A program made the position numbers and the translations under genes. A stretch of DNA of 64,000 nucleotides from Methylovorus sp. MM2 (GTDB taxonomy: Bacteria; Pseudomonadota; Gammaproteobacteria; Burkholderiales; Methylophilaceae). The notes under the pieces are model-generated. The model was given only the letters and a program-made list of their open reading frames with translations. It ran no database searches and was not told where the DNA came from. Numbering within the stretch: the stretch's first letter is position 1; each line of letters starts with the position of its first letter. Shown piece by piece: positions 1-9,809 of the stretch. The DNA is taken from assembly GCF_001648895.1 (NCBI RefSeq), contig NZ_LXUF01000011.1, positions 1 through 64,000 of the forward strand, given 5' to 3'.

Positions 1-114
1 TTGAGTATCAACTTAAATCAAAGATTTCGCACATCCCAACCAAAGTCAGGCAGCTCGTCCATCTAAGCCAATTTCACCCAATCCATAAGCACTCACACCT
101 ATCGATTGTCCAGT

Positions 115-127
115 TTGTTAAAGAGCG
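115..127 (-). promoter_or_regulatory. boxA-like antitermination element in a probable rRNA operon leader
   Basis: Read on the minus strand this is CGCTCTTTAACAA, a close match to the boxA element that NusB/S10 antitermination complexes bind in rRNA leaders. It is followed, going left, by CAATCGATAGGTGTGAGTGC, which resembles the conserved leader segment before 16S rRNA in betaproteobacteria. No terminator is visible between the upstream initiator tRNA and the left edge, so the transcript probably continues into 16S rRNA outside the window. The rRNA itself is not seen, so this part is inference. Confidence 0.6.
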
Positions 128-153
128 ATTTCGTTACAACGTATTTCAGCAGT

Positions 154-230
154 TGGTTGCGGGGACAGGATTTGAACCTGTGACCTTCGGGTTATGAGCC
201 CGACGAGCTGCCAGACTGCTCCACCCCGCG
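154..230 (-). tRNA. Initiator tRNA-fMet (anticodon CAT)
   Basis: A 77-nt cloverleaf with an encoded 3' CCA (TGG at 154-156 on the plus strand). The anticodon CAT is at 194-196 of the plus strand. Two hallmarks identify the initiator rather than the elongator: the 5' base C faces A72, an unpaired end, and the anticodon stem ends in three G:C pairs (GGG/CCC around CTCATAA). It supplies formylmethionyl-tRNA for translation initiation. It lies 38 nt after the predicted transcription start of a strong promoter and just before a boxA-type leader. Confidence 0.97.
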
Positions 231-274
231 TCCGCTTCGACCAGTGTGTTACATACGTTGCGCCGAGAAGTGAG

Positions 275-304
275 ACTATAGCAAGGTTTGAAGATTACTG
301 TCAA
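275..304 (-). promoter_or_regulatory. Strong sigma-70 promoter for the tRNA-fMet/rRNA leader transcript
   Basis: On the minus strand a perfect -35 TTGACA (299-304) is separated by 18 nt from a -10 TATAGT (275-280). Transcription would start near 268, about 38 nt before the tRNA 5' end. No other gene lies between it and the tRNA. The near-consensus hexamers fit a stable-RNA promoter. Confidence 0.72.
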
Positions 305-428
305 TCAGGATTTGAGGATATTTACAGAGGCTGGTCGCTTTTTGGAGCGAAAATATGGCGTGATTTTAGCAATCTCGCAAGTAAATCAAAGGGGTTACAG
401 AAGCTGCGATTTATAAAAAATATTTGAA

Positions 429-1193
429 TTAAATCTGAGCTTCAGCAAAATATTTTCTAACTTGCGCAAGATCATGCTCTGTATCCACCCCTCTTGCCGG
501 TGCATGCTCAGTGATTGCGACACTGATATGGTAGCCATGCCATAACACCCTTAACTGTTCGAGCGATTCAACTTTTTCAATCATCGCGGGCTTGAGTTGA
601 GAATAAGTGGCAAGAAAACCAACGCGGTAGGCGTAGATGCCAATGTGTCGATAAACATCAACATCTTCAGGGATATCTTGGTCAGCAGCAAAAGCATCGC
701 GGGGGTATGGAATGGGTGCCCGACTGAAGTAGAGGGCATGCCCCTCAGCATTGATCACGACTTTCACAACATTCGGATTCAGGATGGAAGCCTTGTCATG
801 AATAGGATGACATGCCGTGGCCATCGAGGCGCCTGCATGTTGGGCAAGATTAAGGGCGACCTCTTGGATGAGTATCGGATCAATCAGCGGCTCATCACCT
901 TGAACATTGACGACGATAGCGCCGTCATCCCATCCCATCAGCTTTGCGACTTCGGCAATTCTATCTGTACCGGAAGGATGGTCTGCACGTGTCATGACGG
1001 CATTAAATCCATGCTGCTGAACAACCTCTAATATTTCAGCGTTATCGGTGGCAACAACGACAATATCAGCGCCACTTGCCATTGCCTGCTCCGCCACGCG
1101 AACCACCATGGGTTTGCCTGCTATATCTAACAGCGGTTTTGCTGGCAAACGACTGCTAGCATAACGTGCAGGAATGACGACCTTAAAACTCAT
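429..1193 (-). CDS. kdsB: 3-deoxy-manno-octulosonate cytidylyltransferase (CMP-KDO synthetase)
   Basis: Activates KDO with CTP to CMP-KDO, the sugar donor for the inner core of lipopolysaccharide, in the cytoplasm. The 254-residue length is normal for the family. The N-terminal nucleotide-binding motif [16 protein letters not shown] starts at residue 6, and the [10 protein letters not shown] segment carries the acidic metal-binding residues near position 98. It is the last gene of the msbA-lpxK-Trm112-kdsB run on the minus strand and starts 3 nt after the preceding stop codon, so translation is probably coupled. No clear terminator follows it. Confidence 0.96.
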   Translation of the reverse strand: MSFKVVIPARYASSRLPAKPLLDIAGKPMVVRVAEQAMASGADIVVVATDNAEILEVVQQHGFNAVMTRADHPSGTDRIAEVAKLMGWDDGAIVVNVQGDEPLIDPILIQEVALNLAQHAGASMATACHPIHDKASILNPNVVKVVINAEGHALYFSRAPIPYPRDAFAADQDIPEDVDVYRHIGIYAYRVGFLATYSQLKPAMIEKVESLEQLRVLWHGYHISVAITEHAPARGVDTEHDLAQVRKYFAEAQI

Positions 1194-1196
1194 GAA

Positions 1197-1376
1197 TCAA
1201 ATCTCTTCATCATCAGCAAGTTTACGGGCCTCTTCTTCAAGCATCACCGGGATACCATCGCGAATTGGGTAGGCAAGGCGTGCAGATTTGCTCACTAGCT
1301 CTTGTTCTGCTTTTTTATAGATGAGAGGCCCTTTTGTGACAGGGCATACAAGTATTTTAAGTAACTTATTATCCAT
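1197..1376 (-). CDS. Small Trm112/YcaR-family protein
   Basis: A 59-residue protein beginning [18 protein letters not shown]. It matches the Trm112 (UPF0434, YcaR) family by its N-terminal [13 protein letters not shown] block, the central [15 protein letters not shown] block and its length of about 60 residues. Only one cysteine (C11) remains, so it is not a full zinc finger. Its start overlaps the lpxK stop by 8 nt (ATGGATAA) and it ends 3 nt before kdsB. The lpxK-ycaR-kdsB order is also found in enterobacteria, which supports it being a real gene. Its biochemical role is unknown; a helper or stabilising role for a partner enzyme is typical of the family. Confidence 0.9.
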   Translation of the reverse strand: MDNKLLKILVCPVTKGPLIYKKAEQELVSKSARLAYPIRDGIPVMLEEEARKLADDEEI

Positions 1377-2364
1377 TTTTATTTCCTAATTTATCTACGA
1401 CCAAACGGATCAGCGATTCATCAACAACGGCTTCTACTGGCAGGTACCACCAGTTATCCTTGGCAAAGGCACGACATTTCACCGCATCTTTTTCGGTCAT
1501 TAGTATTACGTCAGCCTGCTCAATTTGCAAATCTTCAGGCTGAAATGCATGGTGGTCAGGAAAAACATGGGATTCAAATTGAAGGCCCATCATTGACAAT
1601 GTATTGAAGAATCTTGACGGGTTGCCGATGCCGGCAATCGCATGGATACGTTTTTGTGCAAAATCTTGAGATTTAGCAATGCTTGTATCAAGCAGATGAT
1701 GAAAATCGGCAGTATGTAGATGCATATTAATTGCATTACTGGCTTCACTGCCGCCATTATAAACAATCGCATCAATCGATTTTAGTCTAGCCTCAGACTC
1801 ACGCAGGGGGCCCGCAGGCAACAATAGCCCATTACCGAACCCCCTTGCGGCATCGACCACCACGATTTCGATATCACGCTGCAAAGCATAATGCTGCAAT
1901 CCATCGTCACTAATGATGACATCGCAATCTGGGTGCACTTGCAGTAATTTACGAGCGACTGCCGCACGATCACGACCGACCCAAACCGGACAATCCAGAT
2001 GACGGGCCATCAATACTGGCTCATCCCCCACGATAGCCGCAACGCTATCTTCATAGACGGGCGATATGACATTGGCAGATACTCCATACCCACGGCTAAC
2101 GACTGCAGGATGGTATCCAGCGCGTATCAATTGTTTCGCCATCCATATCACCAATGGCGTTTTTCCAGTGCCGCCAACCGTAATATTGCCGACAACGATA
2201 ACAGGCACGGGCAATCTGGAAGATTTGAATATATGCGTGTGATATAAAAAACGACGACAAGCAGATAAAAGCCTAAATAGCCATGAAACAGGCAGAAGAA
2301 AGAGGTGCCAGAACGTGCGGCGATACCACTGTTTTTGTAAGCAATCTGCGAACCATGTGTTCAC
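1369..2364 (-). CDS. lpxK: Tetraacyldisaccharide 4'-kinase
   Basis: Phosphorylates the 4' position of tetraacyldisaccharide 1-phosphate to make lipid IVA, at the inner face of the inner membrane. It shows an N-terminal membrane-anchoring stretch and the P-loop [15 protein letters not shown]. Later VSRGYG and [11 protein letters not shown] motifs are typical of LpxK. I start it at the GTG at 2364 (331 residues) because GAGG lies 8 nt upstream and the protein then begins, as in the family, shortly before the aromatic-rich membrane segment. The longer reading frame to 2454 would overlap the 3' end of msbA by 80 nt. It follows msbA by 10 nt and overlaps the Trm112-like gene by 8 nt. Confidence 0.95.
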   Translation of the reverse strand: MNTWFADCLQKQWYRRTFWHLFLLPVSWLFRLLSACRRFLYHTHIFKSSRLPVPVIVVGNITVGGTGKTPLVIWMAKQLIRAGYHPAVVSRGYGVSANVISPVYEDSVAAIVGDEPVLMARHLDCPVWVGRDRAAVARKLLQVHPDCDVIISDDGLQHYALQRDIEIVVVDAARGFGNGLLLPAGPLRESEARLKSIDAIVYNGGSEASNAINMHLHTADFHHLLDTSIAKSQDFAQKRIHAIAGIGNPSRFFNTLSMMGLQFESHVFPDHHAFQPEDLQIEQADVILMTEKDAVKCRAFAKDNWWYLPVEAVVDESLIRLVVDKLGNKNG

Positions 2365-2374
2365 GCTGTATGCC

Positions 2375-4126
2375 TCAATGAAACTGCTTGTGATACAGCT
2401 TAGCGTAATGCCCGCTTGAAGCAAGAAGCTGTGCATGGCTACCGCTTTCAACAATAGTACCTTGCTCCATCACTAAAATACGATCGGCATTCTCAATGGT
2501 GGAGAGCCGATGCGCAATAACGATGGTCGTACGATTCTTCATCAATTCATCAAGCGCGGCTTGAACATGCAATTCAGATTCCGTATCCAGCGCTGAAGTC
2601 GCTTCATCGAGCAATAAGATGGGCGCATCTTTAAGAATCGCACGTGCGATAGCTAATCTTTGCCGCTGGCCGCCGGATAACCTAACGCCACGATCACCGA
2701 TCTCACTTTGCAAGCCATTCGGTAGTTGCTGGATAAATTCCCAAGCATGGGCGGCTTTAGCTGCGGCAATCACTTGCGCCTCAGTAGCGCCGCGCAATAC
2801 GCCATAAGCGATATTATTAAAAACTGTGTCATTAAATAGGATGACATCCTGACTCACGAGGGCGAATTGCTGGCGCAGATTCTTTAAAGACATGTCACGT
2901 GTATCAATACCATCCAGCAACAGCATACCCTCTTGATGCTCGTAGAATCTTGGCAATAGATTCACTAGCGTGGTTTTGCCGCCGCCGGAGCGTCCAACCA
3001 ATGCCAGTTTTTCGCCTGGTTGTATCGTAAAACTGAGTTCACTAAGGGCATTGCGCTTAGCGTTCTCATAACGCAGGCCAACTGATCGAAATTCGATCTC
3101 GCCTTTTGCTCGAGATACTGTCTTTTGCCCATGATCCAATTCTGGTTCGGTATCTATGAGGGTAAATACACTATGCGCAGCGGCCAAGCCGACCTGAATA
3201 TCTTCATTTAATCCTGTCAGGCTTTTAATAGGTGAGATCAGCATCAATAAGGCACCGATGAATGCGGCAAACTCTCCGGCGGTGAATTTGCCGACCGCAT
3301 AATAAACGACCAGCGCCAAAGCTACTGCTGCCAGCAACTCGATCACCATACTATTGATGCCGGATATTCTTGCCAGACGGATCTGCATATGCCGATTCTT
3401 GCCGACCACATCGGAGAACCGGTCATGCTCATACTCGGCACCACCGAATATCTTCACCATACGCTGACCGGAAACGGCTTCTTCCACTACCTGCGTCATA
3501 TCGCCCATAGACTTTTGGACGAACTTACCTGATGCGCGCAATTTTGGCGTCATCTTATTCAAATAGAAGCCCATTAACGGTGCCATAAAGGCAAAAATCA
3601 AAGTCAGGCGCCAATCAAGATAAAGCATATAAGCCACCATACCGACAATGGTCAGTGAATCTCGGATCGCGGCAACCGCAACATTGGTAGAAGCTTTGGA
3701 CATCTGCTCAGTATCATAAGTAAGCTTGGATGTGACGATCCCTGCGGAATGCGCGTCAAAAAAGCTCACAGGCAAGGTCATGAGCCTAGCAAAAGCATCT
3801 ACCCGTAAATCTTCTACAACACGGCGCCCTACCCAGCGCATAGCAAACCCTGAGATGAAGCCGGCAAGCGCACGTACGGCCAGCATGCCGAATAACATTA
3901 ACGGCAACAGACTCAATTTCTCACTATCTTGCCGAACGAAACCTTCATCCGTCACCAGTTTAATCGTCGCCAAAAAGCCCGTATTCGTTGCAGAGAGCAC
4001 GATAAGTGAAACGATGCTGATCGCGAATACATGCCAATATTTTGCGGCGTATTTGAGCAACCGCGCATACAAGACCTTGGCTGTATCAGAGGGGACTGGA
4101 GGTAACTGGGCGGATTTTTTAGACAT
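2375..4126 (-). CDS. msbA: Lipid A flippase / ABC exporter MsbA
   Basis: A homodimeric ABC half-transporter that flips the lipid A core across the inner membrane. The 583 residues are normal for the family. An N-terminal six-helix transmembrane domain (about 30-320) is followed by an ATPase domain with Walker A GRSGGGKT at 378-385, signature LSGGQ at 483-487 and Walker B ILLLDE at 503-508, plus a late H-loop (VIAHRLST). It heads the lpxK-Trm112-kdsB run. A strong terminator-like hairpin ends about 15 nt before its start codon, which leaves little room for a private promoter and suggests controlled read-through from exbBD. Confidence 0.96.
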   Translation of the reverse strand: MSKKSAQLPPVPSDTAKVLYARLLKYAAKYWHVFAISIVSLIVLSATNTGFLATIKLVTDEGFVRQDSEKLSLLPLMLFGMLAVRALAGFISGFAMRWVGRRVVEDLRVDAFARLMTLPVSFFDAHSAGIVTSKLTYDTEQMSKASTNVAVAAIRDSLTIVGMVAYMLYLDWRLTLIFAFMAPLMGFYLNKMTPKLRASGKFVQKSMGDMTQVVEEAVSGQRMVKIFGGAEYEHDRFSDVVGKNRHMQIRLARISGINSMVIELLAAVALALVVYYAVGKFTAGEFAAFIGALLMLISPIKSLTGLNEDIQVGLAAAHSVFTLIDTEPELDHGQKTVSRAKGEIEFRSVGLRYENAKRNALSELSFTIQPGEKLALVGRSGGGKTTLVNLLPRFYEHQEGMLLLDGIDTRDMSLKNLRQQFALVSQDVILFNDTVFNNIAYGVLRGATEAQVIAAAKAAHAWEFIQQLPNGLQSEIGDRGVRLSGGQRQRLAIARAILKDAPILLLDEATSALDTESELHVQAALDELMKNRTTIVIAHRLSTIENADRILVMEQGTIVESGSHAQLLASSGHYAKLYHKQFH

Positions 4127-4141
4127 ACATCAACTTAAAAC

Positions 4142-4185
4142 AAAACAAACACTAGGCATTAAAGGCACTAGTGTTTGTTTTTTTG
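4142..4185. terminator. Bidirectional terminator-like hairpin between exbD and msbA
   Basis: A perfect 14-bp inverted repeat (4142-4155 with 4168-4181) with a 12-nt loop. A T-run follows on the plus strand and a T-rich tract follows on the minus strand. On the minus strand it sits after exbD and immediately before msbA, so it can end or attenuate the exbBD transcript. Confidence 0.8.
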
Positions 4186-4238
4186 GGGATTGGATGGTCA
4201 ATGAAATAATTGCACTGAACTAAATAATTTCAGTGAGA

Positions 4239-4661
4239 TTAAGAACCAGATTTAACCTGTGTAGCAAAAGTAATATGGGTATAGCCTTCCTGACGGGAGG
4301 CTTCCATTACATTCACCACCGACTGATGGGTACTGTTTGCATCCGCATTAATCACGATGGTTGGCTCCTTGCCACCACCTACGGCACGACGTAGGGCAAC
4401 GCCCAAGCCTGCGATAGTAGGATCAGAGACAGCAGCATTATTCACTACATAATGACCAGATGCATCGACATCGACCGTAATGACTAATGGCTTTTCTTGA
4501 GGAGAGTTTGCTTCCGCTGTCGGCAAGTTGATCTGCAATTCACTGACACGTGAAAACGTTGCACTCACGACCAAGAAAATAATGATCACCAAGAGCACGT
4601 CGATCAACGGCACCAGATTCATCTCTAGATCTTCATGCTTTTTACCGCGTTGAAAATTCAT
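4239..4661 (-). CDS. exbD: ExbD/TolR-family biopolymer transport protein
   Basis: A single-pass inner-membrane protein of the proton-driven stator complexes that energise TonB or similar partners. It has 140 residues. The short cytosolic N-terminus is followed by one transmembrane helix (about 16-38) starting NLVPLIDVLLV; Asp21 in that helix matches the proton-carrying aspartate of ExbD. The remainder is a periplasmic domain. It lies 15 nt after exbB, so the two form a transcription unit. No tonB is nearby, so the partner is unknown; the adjacent lipid A genes match a common betaproteobacterial exbBD-msbA-lpxK order. Confidence 0.9.
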   Translation of the reverse strand: MNFQRGKKHEDLEMNLVPLIDVLLVIIIFLVVSATFSRVSELQINLPTAEANSPQEKPLVITVDVDASGHYVVNNAAVSDPTIAGLGVALRRAVGGGKEPTIVINADANSTHQSVVNVMEASRQEGYTHITFATQVKSGS

Positions 4662-4676
4662 GATGATGCCTTTAGA

Positions 4677-5282
4677 TTATTTACGATCGCCGTGGAGGAT
4701 CTCAACCAGCTTGACAGCTTGCTGTTCCATTTCAACGATCAGGCCATCGACCTTACCGCGGAAATAACGATAGAAGATCATCGCTGGTACTGCGACGACA
4801 ATACCGCCTGCGGTATTGTAGAGCGCCACTGAGATGCCTCGTGCGAATTGTGCAACATCGTGACCAGTGGCAGTGAATGCGCCGAAAAGCTCGACCATCC
4901 CGATCACTGTACCCAGCAACCCCAGCAATGGGCTGACTGTGGAAATAGTCCCGAGAGTCGTCAGGTACTTCTCTAGCTTGTGCGCGACTGAACGGCCGGT
5001 TTCTTCAATCGCTTCTTTAGTGACTTCACGTGGTGCATCAGCATTGGCTAAAGCACTGGCGAATATCTCGCCCAGCATAGAGTGTTGTTGAAGCTTTTCG
5101 ATAGCATCTTTAGGAATACCCCCTTGGCTCAAGCTGTTTTGTATTTCTGGTAATAGATTTTTTGGCGCAACGACATCTTCGCGCAACGCCCATAGACGCT
5201 CACCGATAATCGCCAGCGCGACGACTGAAGCCAAGATTAGCGGCCAAATTGGCCAACCAGCCGCTTGAATGATTTCCCACAC
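4677..5282 (-). CDS. exbB: MotA/TolQ/ExbB proton channel family protein
   Basis: The polytopic subunit of an ExbB-ExbD type proton channel in the inner membrane. Its 201 residues contain an N-terminal helix (about 10-30), a long cytosolic part and two C-terminal helices, the first in LGTISTVSPLLGLLGTVIGM and the second in the GISVALYNTAGGIVVAVPAM region. The conserved threonine/glycine-rich pore helices are intact. It is followed at once by exbD. It could energise a TonB located elsewhere; nothing in the window shows the substrate. Confidence 0.9.
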   Translation of the reverse strand: MWEIIQAAGWPIWPLILASVVALAIIGERLWALREDVVAPKNLLPEIQNSLSQGGIPKDAIEKLQQHSMLGEIFASALANADAPREVTKEAIEETGRSVAHKLEKYLTTLGTISTVSPLLGLLGTVIGMVELFGAFTATGHDVAQFARGISVALYNTAGGIVVAVPAMIFYRYFRGKVDGLIVEMEQQAVKLVEILHGDRK

Positions 5283-5363
5283 AGTGATGCTCCTAAGAAT
5301 ATCTAAAAAGTGCCGTTACTTTAGCGCGCAGCGCTATTTTCAGCAAGCGCGGCATGCGATTGT

Positions 5364-7733
5364 TTAATCGGCATGCCAATATCTTTTGTCCGCCACGCGA
5401 GAACGTGTGATGGCAATCCCCCGCTCGCTGGCAAAATCCAGCGTAATGGCGCCATCATCATCTGACCGATAAGCGCGTGCATTCATTTCAGCATATCGAT
5501 TTGCAATCAGCACATTGGGATGTCCAAAACGGTTGCGATACCCCATGGCAAATACAACAATAGATGGATGCACAGCCGCGATAAAGTCCTGAGTAGAGGA
5601 TGTTTTACTACCATGATGTGGCGCCACGATGACATCAGAAGCAAAAATCTCAGGGTTATTGCTTACCATATTGGCCTCAGCCTGCTTTTCAATGTCACCA
5701 GGTAACAGAATGCTGCCGAAACGACTGCTGACACGTAGTACGCAACTACGATTGTTATCGGTCACTGCAGCATCGCCATAGCTTGTGTACTCAGGGGATA
5801 TCAATTCAAAGTGTACATCATCCCAAACCCATCGCTGCCCGGCAAAACAACGGATATGCTTAACGTTGATTAACTTATCAGAAGTGTCTGGCAATGAGCT
5901 TAGCACCCAAGAAACAGGCACCTGTGCCAGAACAGAGGGTGCTCCGCCGCTATGATCAAGATCGTCGTGACTGATGACGAATCCATCAAGAGATGAAACG
6001 CCAGTTGCCCGCAGGTAGGGCACAACAATTCTGCTGCCGCTATCATTTTGTGCTGAATATTTTGGCCCGGCATCATAAAGCAAAGCGTGCGAGGCGGTTT
6101 TGACTACAACAGACAGCCCCTGCCCGACATCCAGCACCGTGACACGCATTGCTCCGACAGCGGGTACAGGCGGTATAAGCAGGAACATTGGAAGCAAACC
6201 TGCCAACCCTAGCCAGCGCATTGGGAACCCCCGCGGCAGCAAAATCCAGAGAATGCCGAGTATAGCGACAGGTAGTGTCCATGCTGGCGGCGCATGTTGC
6301 TGCCATGTGCTCAATGGAAAGGCCGATAACCACCTTAAACCCTCCAAACCCCAATTCATGACCCAATGCGCAAGATGCAATGCCCAATCAAATGGCGAAA
6401 GCGCACCCAATAGTGTCAACGGCACAACGACCAGACTCACCAGCGGAATAGCAATAGCATTAGCCACGGGCGAGATTAGCGAGAATTGTTGAAACAACAC
6501 CAGTAATAAAGGGATCAAGCCGAGCGTGACTGCCCACTGCGTCGAGATAGATTCGCGCAGCCAGTGCGGTCTCTGTAAACGCCCACCGAGCGCATAGGTG
6601 ATGATGGCGACCGCACCAAAGGACAACCAGAAACCCGGTGCGAGTACAGCCCAGGGGTCTAGGAACACCACGAGCAACAACGCATAGGCAAGTACGCGTG
6701 CAATGGAGACATGACGACCACTCCACAACGCGATCGCAAATACTGACAACATATATAACGTGCGTTGGGTAGGCACTGAAAATCCAGCGATCAAAGCATA
6801 AAGCATCGCAACAACGGCACCGACCACGATGGCAGCTTTGCGGGCGGGCACGCGCAAAACGAGCCATTCGACCCGGCGCCAGATCATCAATACTAGTGTA
6901 AACGCCAAGCCCGATAACATGGTGATATGCAGACCAGAGATGCTAATAAGATGATTGACCCCTGTACGCAGAAATACCTGCCAATCTGCTGTCGATATGG
7001 CTTTATCGTCACCAATAGCCAGTGCTTGTAGTATCCCGGCGCATGGCGCATTACCTAGCACGTGACGCATACGCTCACGAATTCGTTCACGGGCAACCTC
7101 GACGATGTAGCCCGGGCGCATCACAAAATTTGTGATTAAACGGTTATCAGCATTTTTCCTGATATAACCAGTCGCCCGAATATTTCGCTCTAACGCCCAT
7201 GATTCAAAATCGAATCCATAAGGATTCAGTATTCCATGAGGCTGGGTTAGCTTGACATGTAGTTGCCAGCGCTCGCCTGCATGAAAGGGTTGGACCGTTG
7301 CTAGCAACGCCTCAGACTTGTTACCAAAAAATGTATTATCGCGTTGCGCCAATGAGATATGCGTTGGCACGACAGCGTCAGCGGTCAGGACTTGCTCAAC
7401 ATCAAACTCGAACCGCGCGCCGCCATCCTGTAATTGTGGCATGCCAGCGACGACCCCGATGACTTGGATATCCTTACCTTCCAAGTCATGCGGCAATGTG
7501 TCAGATAAGCGATATTGCGCGACCCCGGTAGCCCAGAAAAAACCTGCCGCCATCGCTAGAACTACCATCAATATTCGTCGAGATAGCCACCCAGCAGGCG
7601 ATCCAACGCCCCGTAAGACGAATAAAAGCAAGGCCAATGGAAGTAATGCAAACGACCAGAAAGGGCTAGGAAGTACAGCCTGCTGTTGTAACACCCAGAC
7701 ACCGAAAACAAAAGTGAGGGCGAAGAGGGTCAT
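5364..7733 (-). CDS. comEC: DNA internalization competence protein ComEC/Rec2
   Basis: The inner-membrane channel for single-stranded DNA during natural transformation. It has 789 residues if started at the ATG at 7733; a GTG lies directly before it. Order: hydrophobic N-terminus, a soluble OB-like part (about 90-200), the multi-helix Competence domain (about 220-520) containing LISISGLHITMLSG, then a C-terminal metallo-beta-lactamase domain with LDVGQGLSVVV and the metal motif SHDDLDHSGG, then APHHGSKTS. All parts look intact. Together with the pil genes elsewhere in the window it suggests competence. It is a single gene between exbB and lolD. Confidence 0.95.
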   Translation of the reverse strand: MTLFALTFVFGVWVLQQQAVLPSPFWSFALLPLALLLFVLRGVGSPAGWLSRRILMVVLAMAAGFFWATGVAQYRLSDTLPHDLEGKDIQVIGVVAGMPQLQDGGARFEFDVEQVLTADAVVPTHISLAQRDNTFFGNKSEALLATVQPFHAGERWQLHVKLTQPHGILNPYGFDFESWALERNIRATGYIRKNADNRLITNFVMRPGYIVEVARERIRERMRHVLGNAPCAGILQALAIGDDKAISTADWQVFLRTGVNHLISISGLHITMLSGLAFTLVLMIWRRVEWLVLRVPARKAAIVVGAVVAMLYALIAGFSVPTQRTLYMLSVFAIALWSGRHVSIARVLAYALLLVVFLDPWAVLAPGFWLSFGAVAIITYALGGRLQRPHWLRESISTQWAVTLGLIPLLLVLFQQFSLISPVANAIAIPLVSLVVVPLTLLGALSPFDWALHLAHWVMNWGLEGLRWLSAFPLSTWQQHAPPAWTLPVAILGILWILLPRGFPMRWLGLAGLLPMFLLIPPVPAVGAMRVTVLDVGQGLSVVVKTASHALLYDAGPKYSAQNDSGSRIVVPYLRATGVSSLDGFVISHDDLDHSGGAPSVLAQVPVSWVLSSLPDTSDKLINVKHIRCFAGQRWVWDDVHFELISPEYTSYGDAAVTDNNRSCVLRVSSRFGSILLPGDIEKQAEANMVSNNPEIFASDVIVAPHHGSKTSSTQDFIAAVHPSIVVFAMGYRNRFGHPNVLIANRYAEMNARAYRSDDDGAITLDFASERGIAITRSRVADKRYWHAD

Positions 7734-7776
7734 CACGCTATCAGATCTTAATAAATAGAGTAGGTAAGATCAGTTT

Positions 7777-8460
7777 CTAAGATACGCCATTGACCAGCAG
7801 GCCATCCTGCAATCGATACTGACGCTTCATTTTGGCGGCTAACTCAAGATCATGGGTCACGACGATCAGACTAACACCTTGCGCCTGATTAAGCTCAAGC
7901 AAAAGATCAAAAACATGATGTGCCGTATGCCGATCAAGATTTCCTGTTGGCTCATCAGCAAGAATACACTGTGGGTTGGTTACCAAAGCACGAGCGACAG
8001 CAGCACGTTGACGCTCACCGCCAGAAAGTTCACCGGGCATATGCTCAAGCCTGTGCTTCAAACCGACTTTCTCAAGCGTAACTGCGGCTTGCTCGAGCGC
8101 CTGTTTACGTGGCAATCGGCGAATCATCAAAGGCATGGCGACATTCTCTATTGCCGTGAATTCTGGCAACAGATGGTGGAACTGATACACAAAACCTAAT
8201 GATTGATTACGCAACTCGCCACGTTTTGCTTCACTTAAGGTGGCCAACGGAGCGCCAAGCACACTGACCTCACCACCACTTGGTGCATCAAGACCGCCGA
8301 GCAGATGCAGCAATGTGCTTTTGCCAGAGCCTGAAGTACCGACAATAACGACTTGCTCGCCATGGTTCACCTGTAAATCGATACCGTTTAATACTGCAAC
8401 TTCAAGCCCCGCATAGGTTTTCTGCAGATTTTTACAAGCAATAATAGATTGATTACTCAT
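7777..8460 (-). CDS. lolD: Lipoprotein-releasing ABC transporter ATPase LolD
   Basis: The ATPase of the LolCDE complex, which extracts outer-membrane lipoproteins from the inner membrane and hands them to LolA. At 227 residues it is the family length. Walker [10 protein letters not shown] is near residue 41, the signature [15 protein letters not shown] near 145 and the Walker [12 protein letters not shown] near 167, the last a MacB/LolD-type hallmark. It overlaps lolC by 8 nt, so the two proteins are coupled. Confidence 0.95.
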   Translation of the reverse strand: MSNQSIIACKNLQKTYAGLEVAVLNGIDLQVNHGEQVVIVGTSGSGKSTLLHLLGGLDAPSGGEVSVLGAPLATLSEAKRGELRNQSLGFVYQFHHLLPEFTAIENVAMPLMIRRLPRKQALEQAAVTLEKVGLKHRLEHMPGELSGGERQRAAVARALVTNPQCILADEPTGNLDRHTAHHVFDLLLELNQAQGVSLIVVTHDLELAAKMKRQYRLQDGLLVNGVS

Positions 8461-9706
8461 AGCGCAATGCCTCGGCCGGATTGATCTTCGCGGCGCGCCA
8501 GCTCGGATAGAGCGTTGCCAATAGACTTAAGATAAATGACATGCCTGTGATTACGAAGACATCCGACCACAACAAATGCGATGGCAGCTCACTAATGTAG
8601 TAGATATCTTTTGCAAGAAACTGAATACCAATCACGCGCTCGATAAAAGGTACGATGGTCTCGATATTAAGCGCGATGATGGCTCCAAGTACAGAGCCGA
8701 TCACGGTACCGATCACACCGATCAAAGCGCCTTGTACGATGAATATCTGCATGATGCTGCGTGGACTTGCGCCGAATGTGCGCATGATGGCGATATCTGC
8801 CCGCTTATCCGTGACCGCCATGACAAGTGTTGAGACGATATTGAAAGCTGCAACGGCAACGATAAGCGCCAAGATGATGAACATAACGCGCTTTTCCATC
8901 TGTATCGCACGAAAAAAATTGGCATGCTGTTGCGTCCAGTCTGTCACATAGAAGTTGCCCTGAGAAGATAGCTGGTTGGCGATCTGCTGAGACACTTCGG
9001 GTGCCTTGAATAGATCATCCAGCTTCAGCCTTACGCCAGAGACATCGGTATCCATACGATATAACTTCGCGGCATCGGACATATGGATAAGCGCAAGCCC
9101 CGCATCATATTCATACATGCCGATCTGGAATAAGCCCACCACAGTAAACTGCTTGATGCGTGGTACGACACCGGTAGGTGTGAATTGCCCTTGCGGTGCC
9201 ATCAACACGACTTTGTCGCCCAGAATAACGCCTAGAGATTGAGCCAACTCGGCACCAAGCACAATACCAAACTCCCCCGCACGCAAATCACTCAGCTTAC
9301 CGGCACGCATATTAGCACCTAGCTCAGCCACTTTATCTTCATCAGCAGGCAATATCCCGCGGACTAATGCCCCTTGCACGGACTGTCCATAAGACAACAT
9401 GCCTTGCGCCATGATATAAGGTGCCGCAGCTTCTACGTGTGGGGCATCTTTTACAGATTTAACGACACTAGGCCAATCTTGCAATACATTGCTAGCACCC
9501 GTGATTTGCATGTGCGAAGCCACGCCCAATATACGCGCGCGCAACTCTTCCTGAAAACCATTCATCACAGATAAAACGATAATCAACGCAGCAACGCCTA
9601 GGCCGATGCCCACCATGCTGGTTAATGAGATAAAAGAGATAAAATGATTGCGGCGTTTGGCGCGGGTATAACGCAGGCCAACGAATAATTCATATGGTAA
9701 ATTCAT
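8453..9706 (-). CDS. lolC: Lipoprotein-releasing ABC transporter permease LolC/LolE
   Basis: The membrane subunit of the lipoprotein release machine. I start it at the ATG at 9706 (417 residues, beginning [19 protein letters not shown]) because LolC/E proteins begin with this amphipathic segment. A further in-frame start 27 nt upstream is less likely. It has one N-terminal helix (about 25-50), a large periplasmic domain and three C-terminal helices, with the coupling motif [12 protein letters not shown]. Only one LolC/E gene is present, suggesting a homodimer type (LolF-like) instead of separate LolC and LolE. Confidence 0.93.
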   Translation of the reverse strand: MNLPYELFVGLRYTRAKRRNHFISFISLTSMVGIGLGVAALIIVLSVMNGFQEELRARILGVASHMQITGASNVLQDWPSVVKSVKDAPHVEAAAPYIMAQGMLSYGQSVQGALVRGILPADEDKVAELGANMRAGKLSDLRAGEFGIVLGAELAQSLGVILGDKVVLMAPQGQFTPTGVVPRIKQFTVVGLFQIGMYEYDAGLALIHMSDAAKLYRMDTDVSGVRLKLDDLFKAPEVSQQIANQLSSQGNFYVTDWTQQHANFFRAIQMEKRVMFIILALIVAVAAFNIVSTLVMAVTDKRADIAIMRTFGASPRSIMQIFIVQGALIGVIGTVIGSVLGAIIALNIETIVPFIERVIGIQFLAKDIYYISELPSHLLWSDVFVITGMSFILSLLATLYPSWRAAKINPAEALRYE

Positions 9707-9757
9707 GCGGCATTCTAGCTTGAATTCAAGCAATAAAGCGCATCTTGGGAGATGAAA

Positions 9758-9795
9758 ATAAAAAGCCCATCCGGTTGCCCGAACAGGCTTTTTAT
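9758..9795. terminator. Bidirectional rho-independent terminator
   Basis: The 10-bp arms ATAAAAAGCC (9758-9767) and GGCTTTTTAT (9786-9795) enclose a further CGG/CCG pairing. It lies 15 nt after the stop of the PEP-CTERM gene and 50 nt upstream of lolC. A- and T-rich arms give a U-tract in either direction. Confidence 0.82.
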
Positions 9796-9809
9796 CTCAT
9801 GCTAATGCT

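Noticed and set aside
194-427. 77-codon open frame overlapping the initiator tRNA
   Set aside because: It runs antisense through the tRNA and its promoter region and has no recognisable domain.
3726-4223. 165-codon frame opposite the 5' part of msbA
   Set aside because: Shadow frame of a well-supported gene on the other strand; it also passes through the terminator.
5351-5377. GGCATGC inverted repeat around the comEC stop codon as a terminator
   Set aside because: The stem includes a bulge and is not followed by a T-run on the minus strand.
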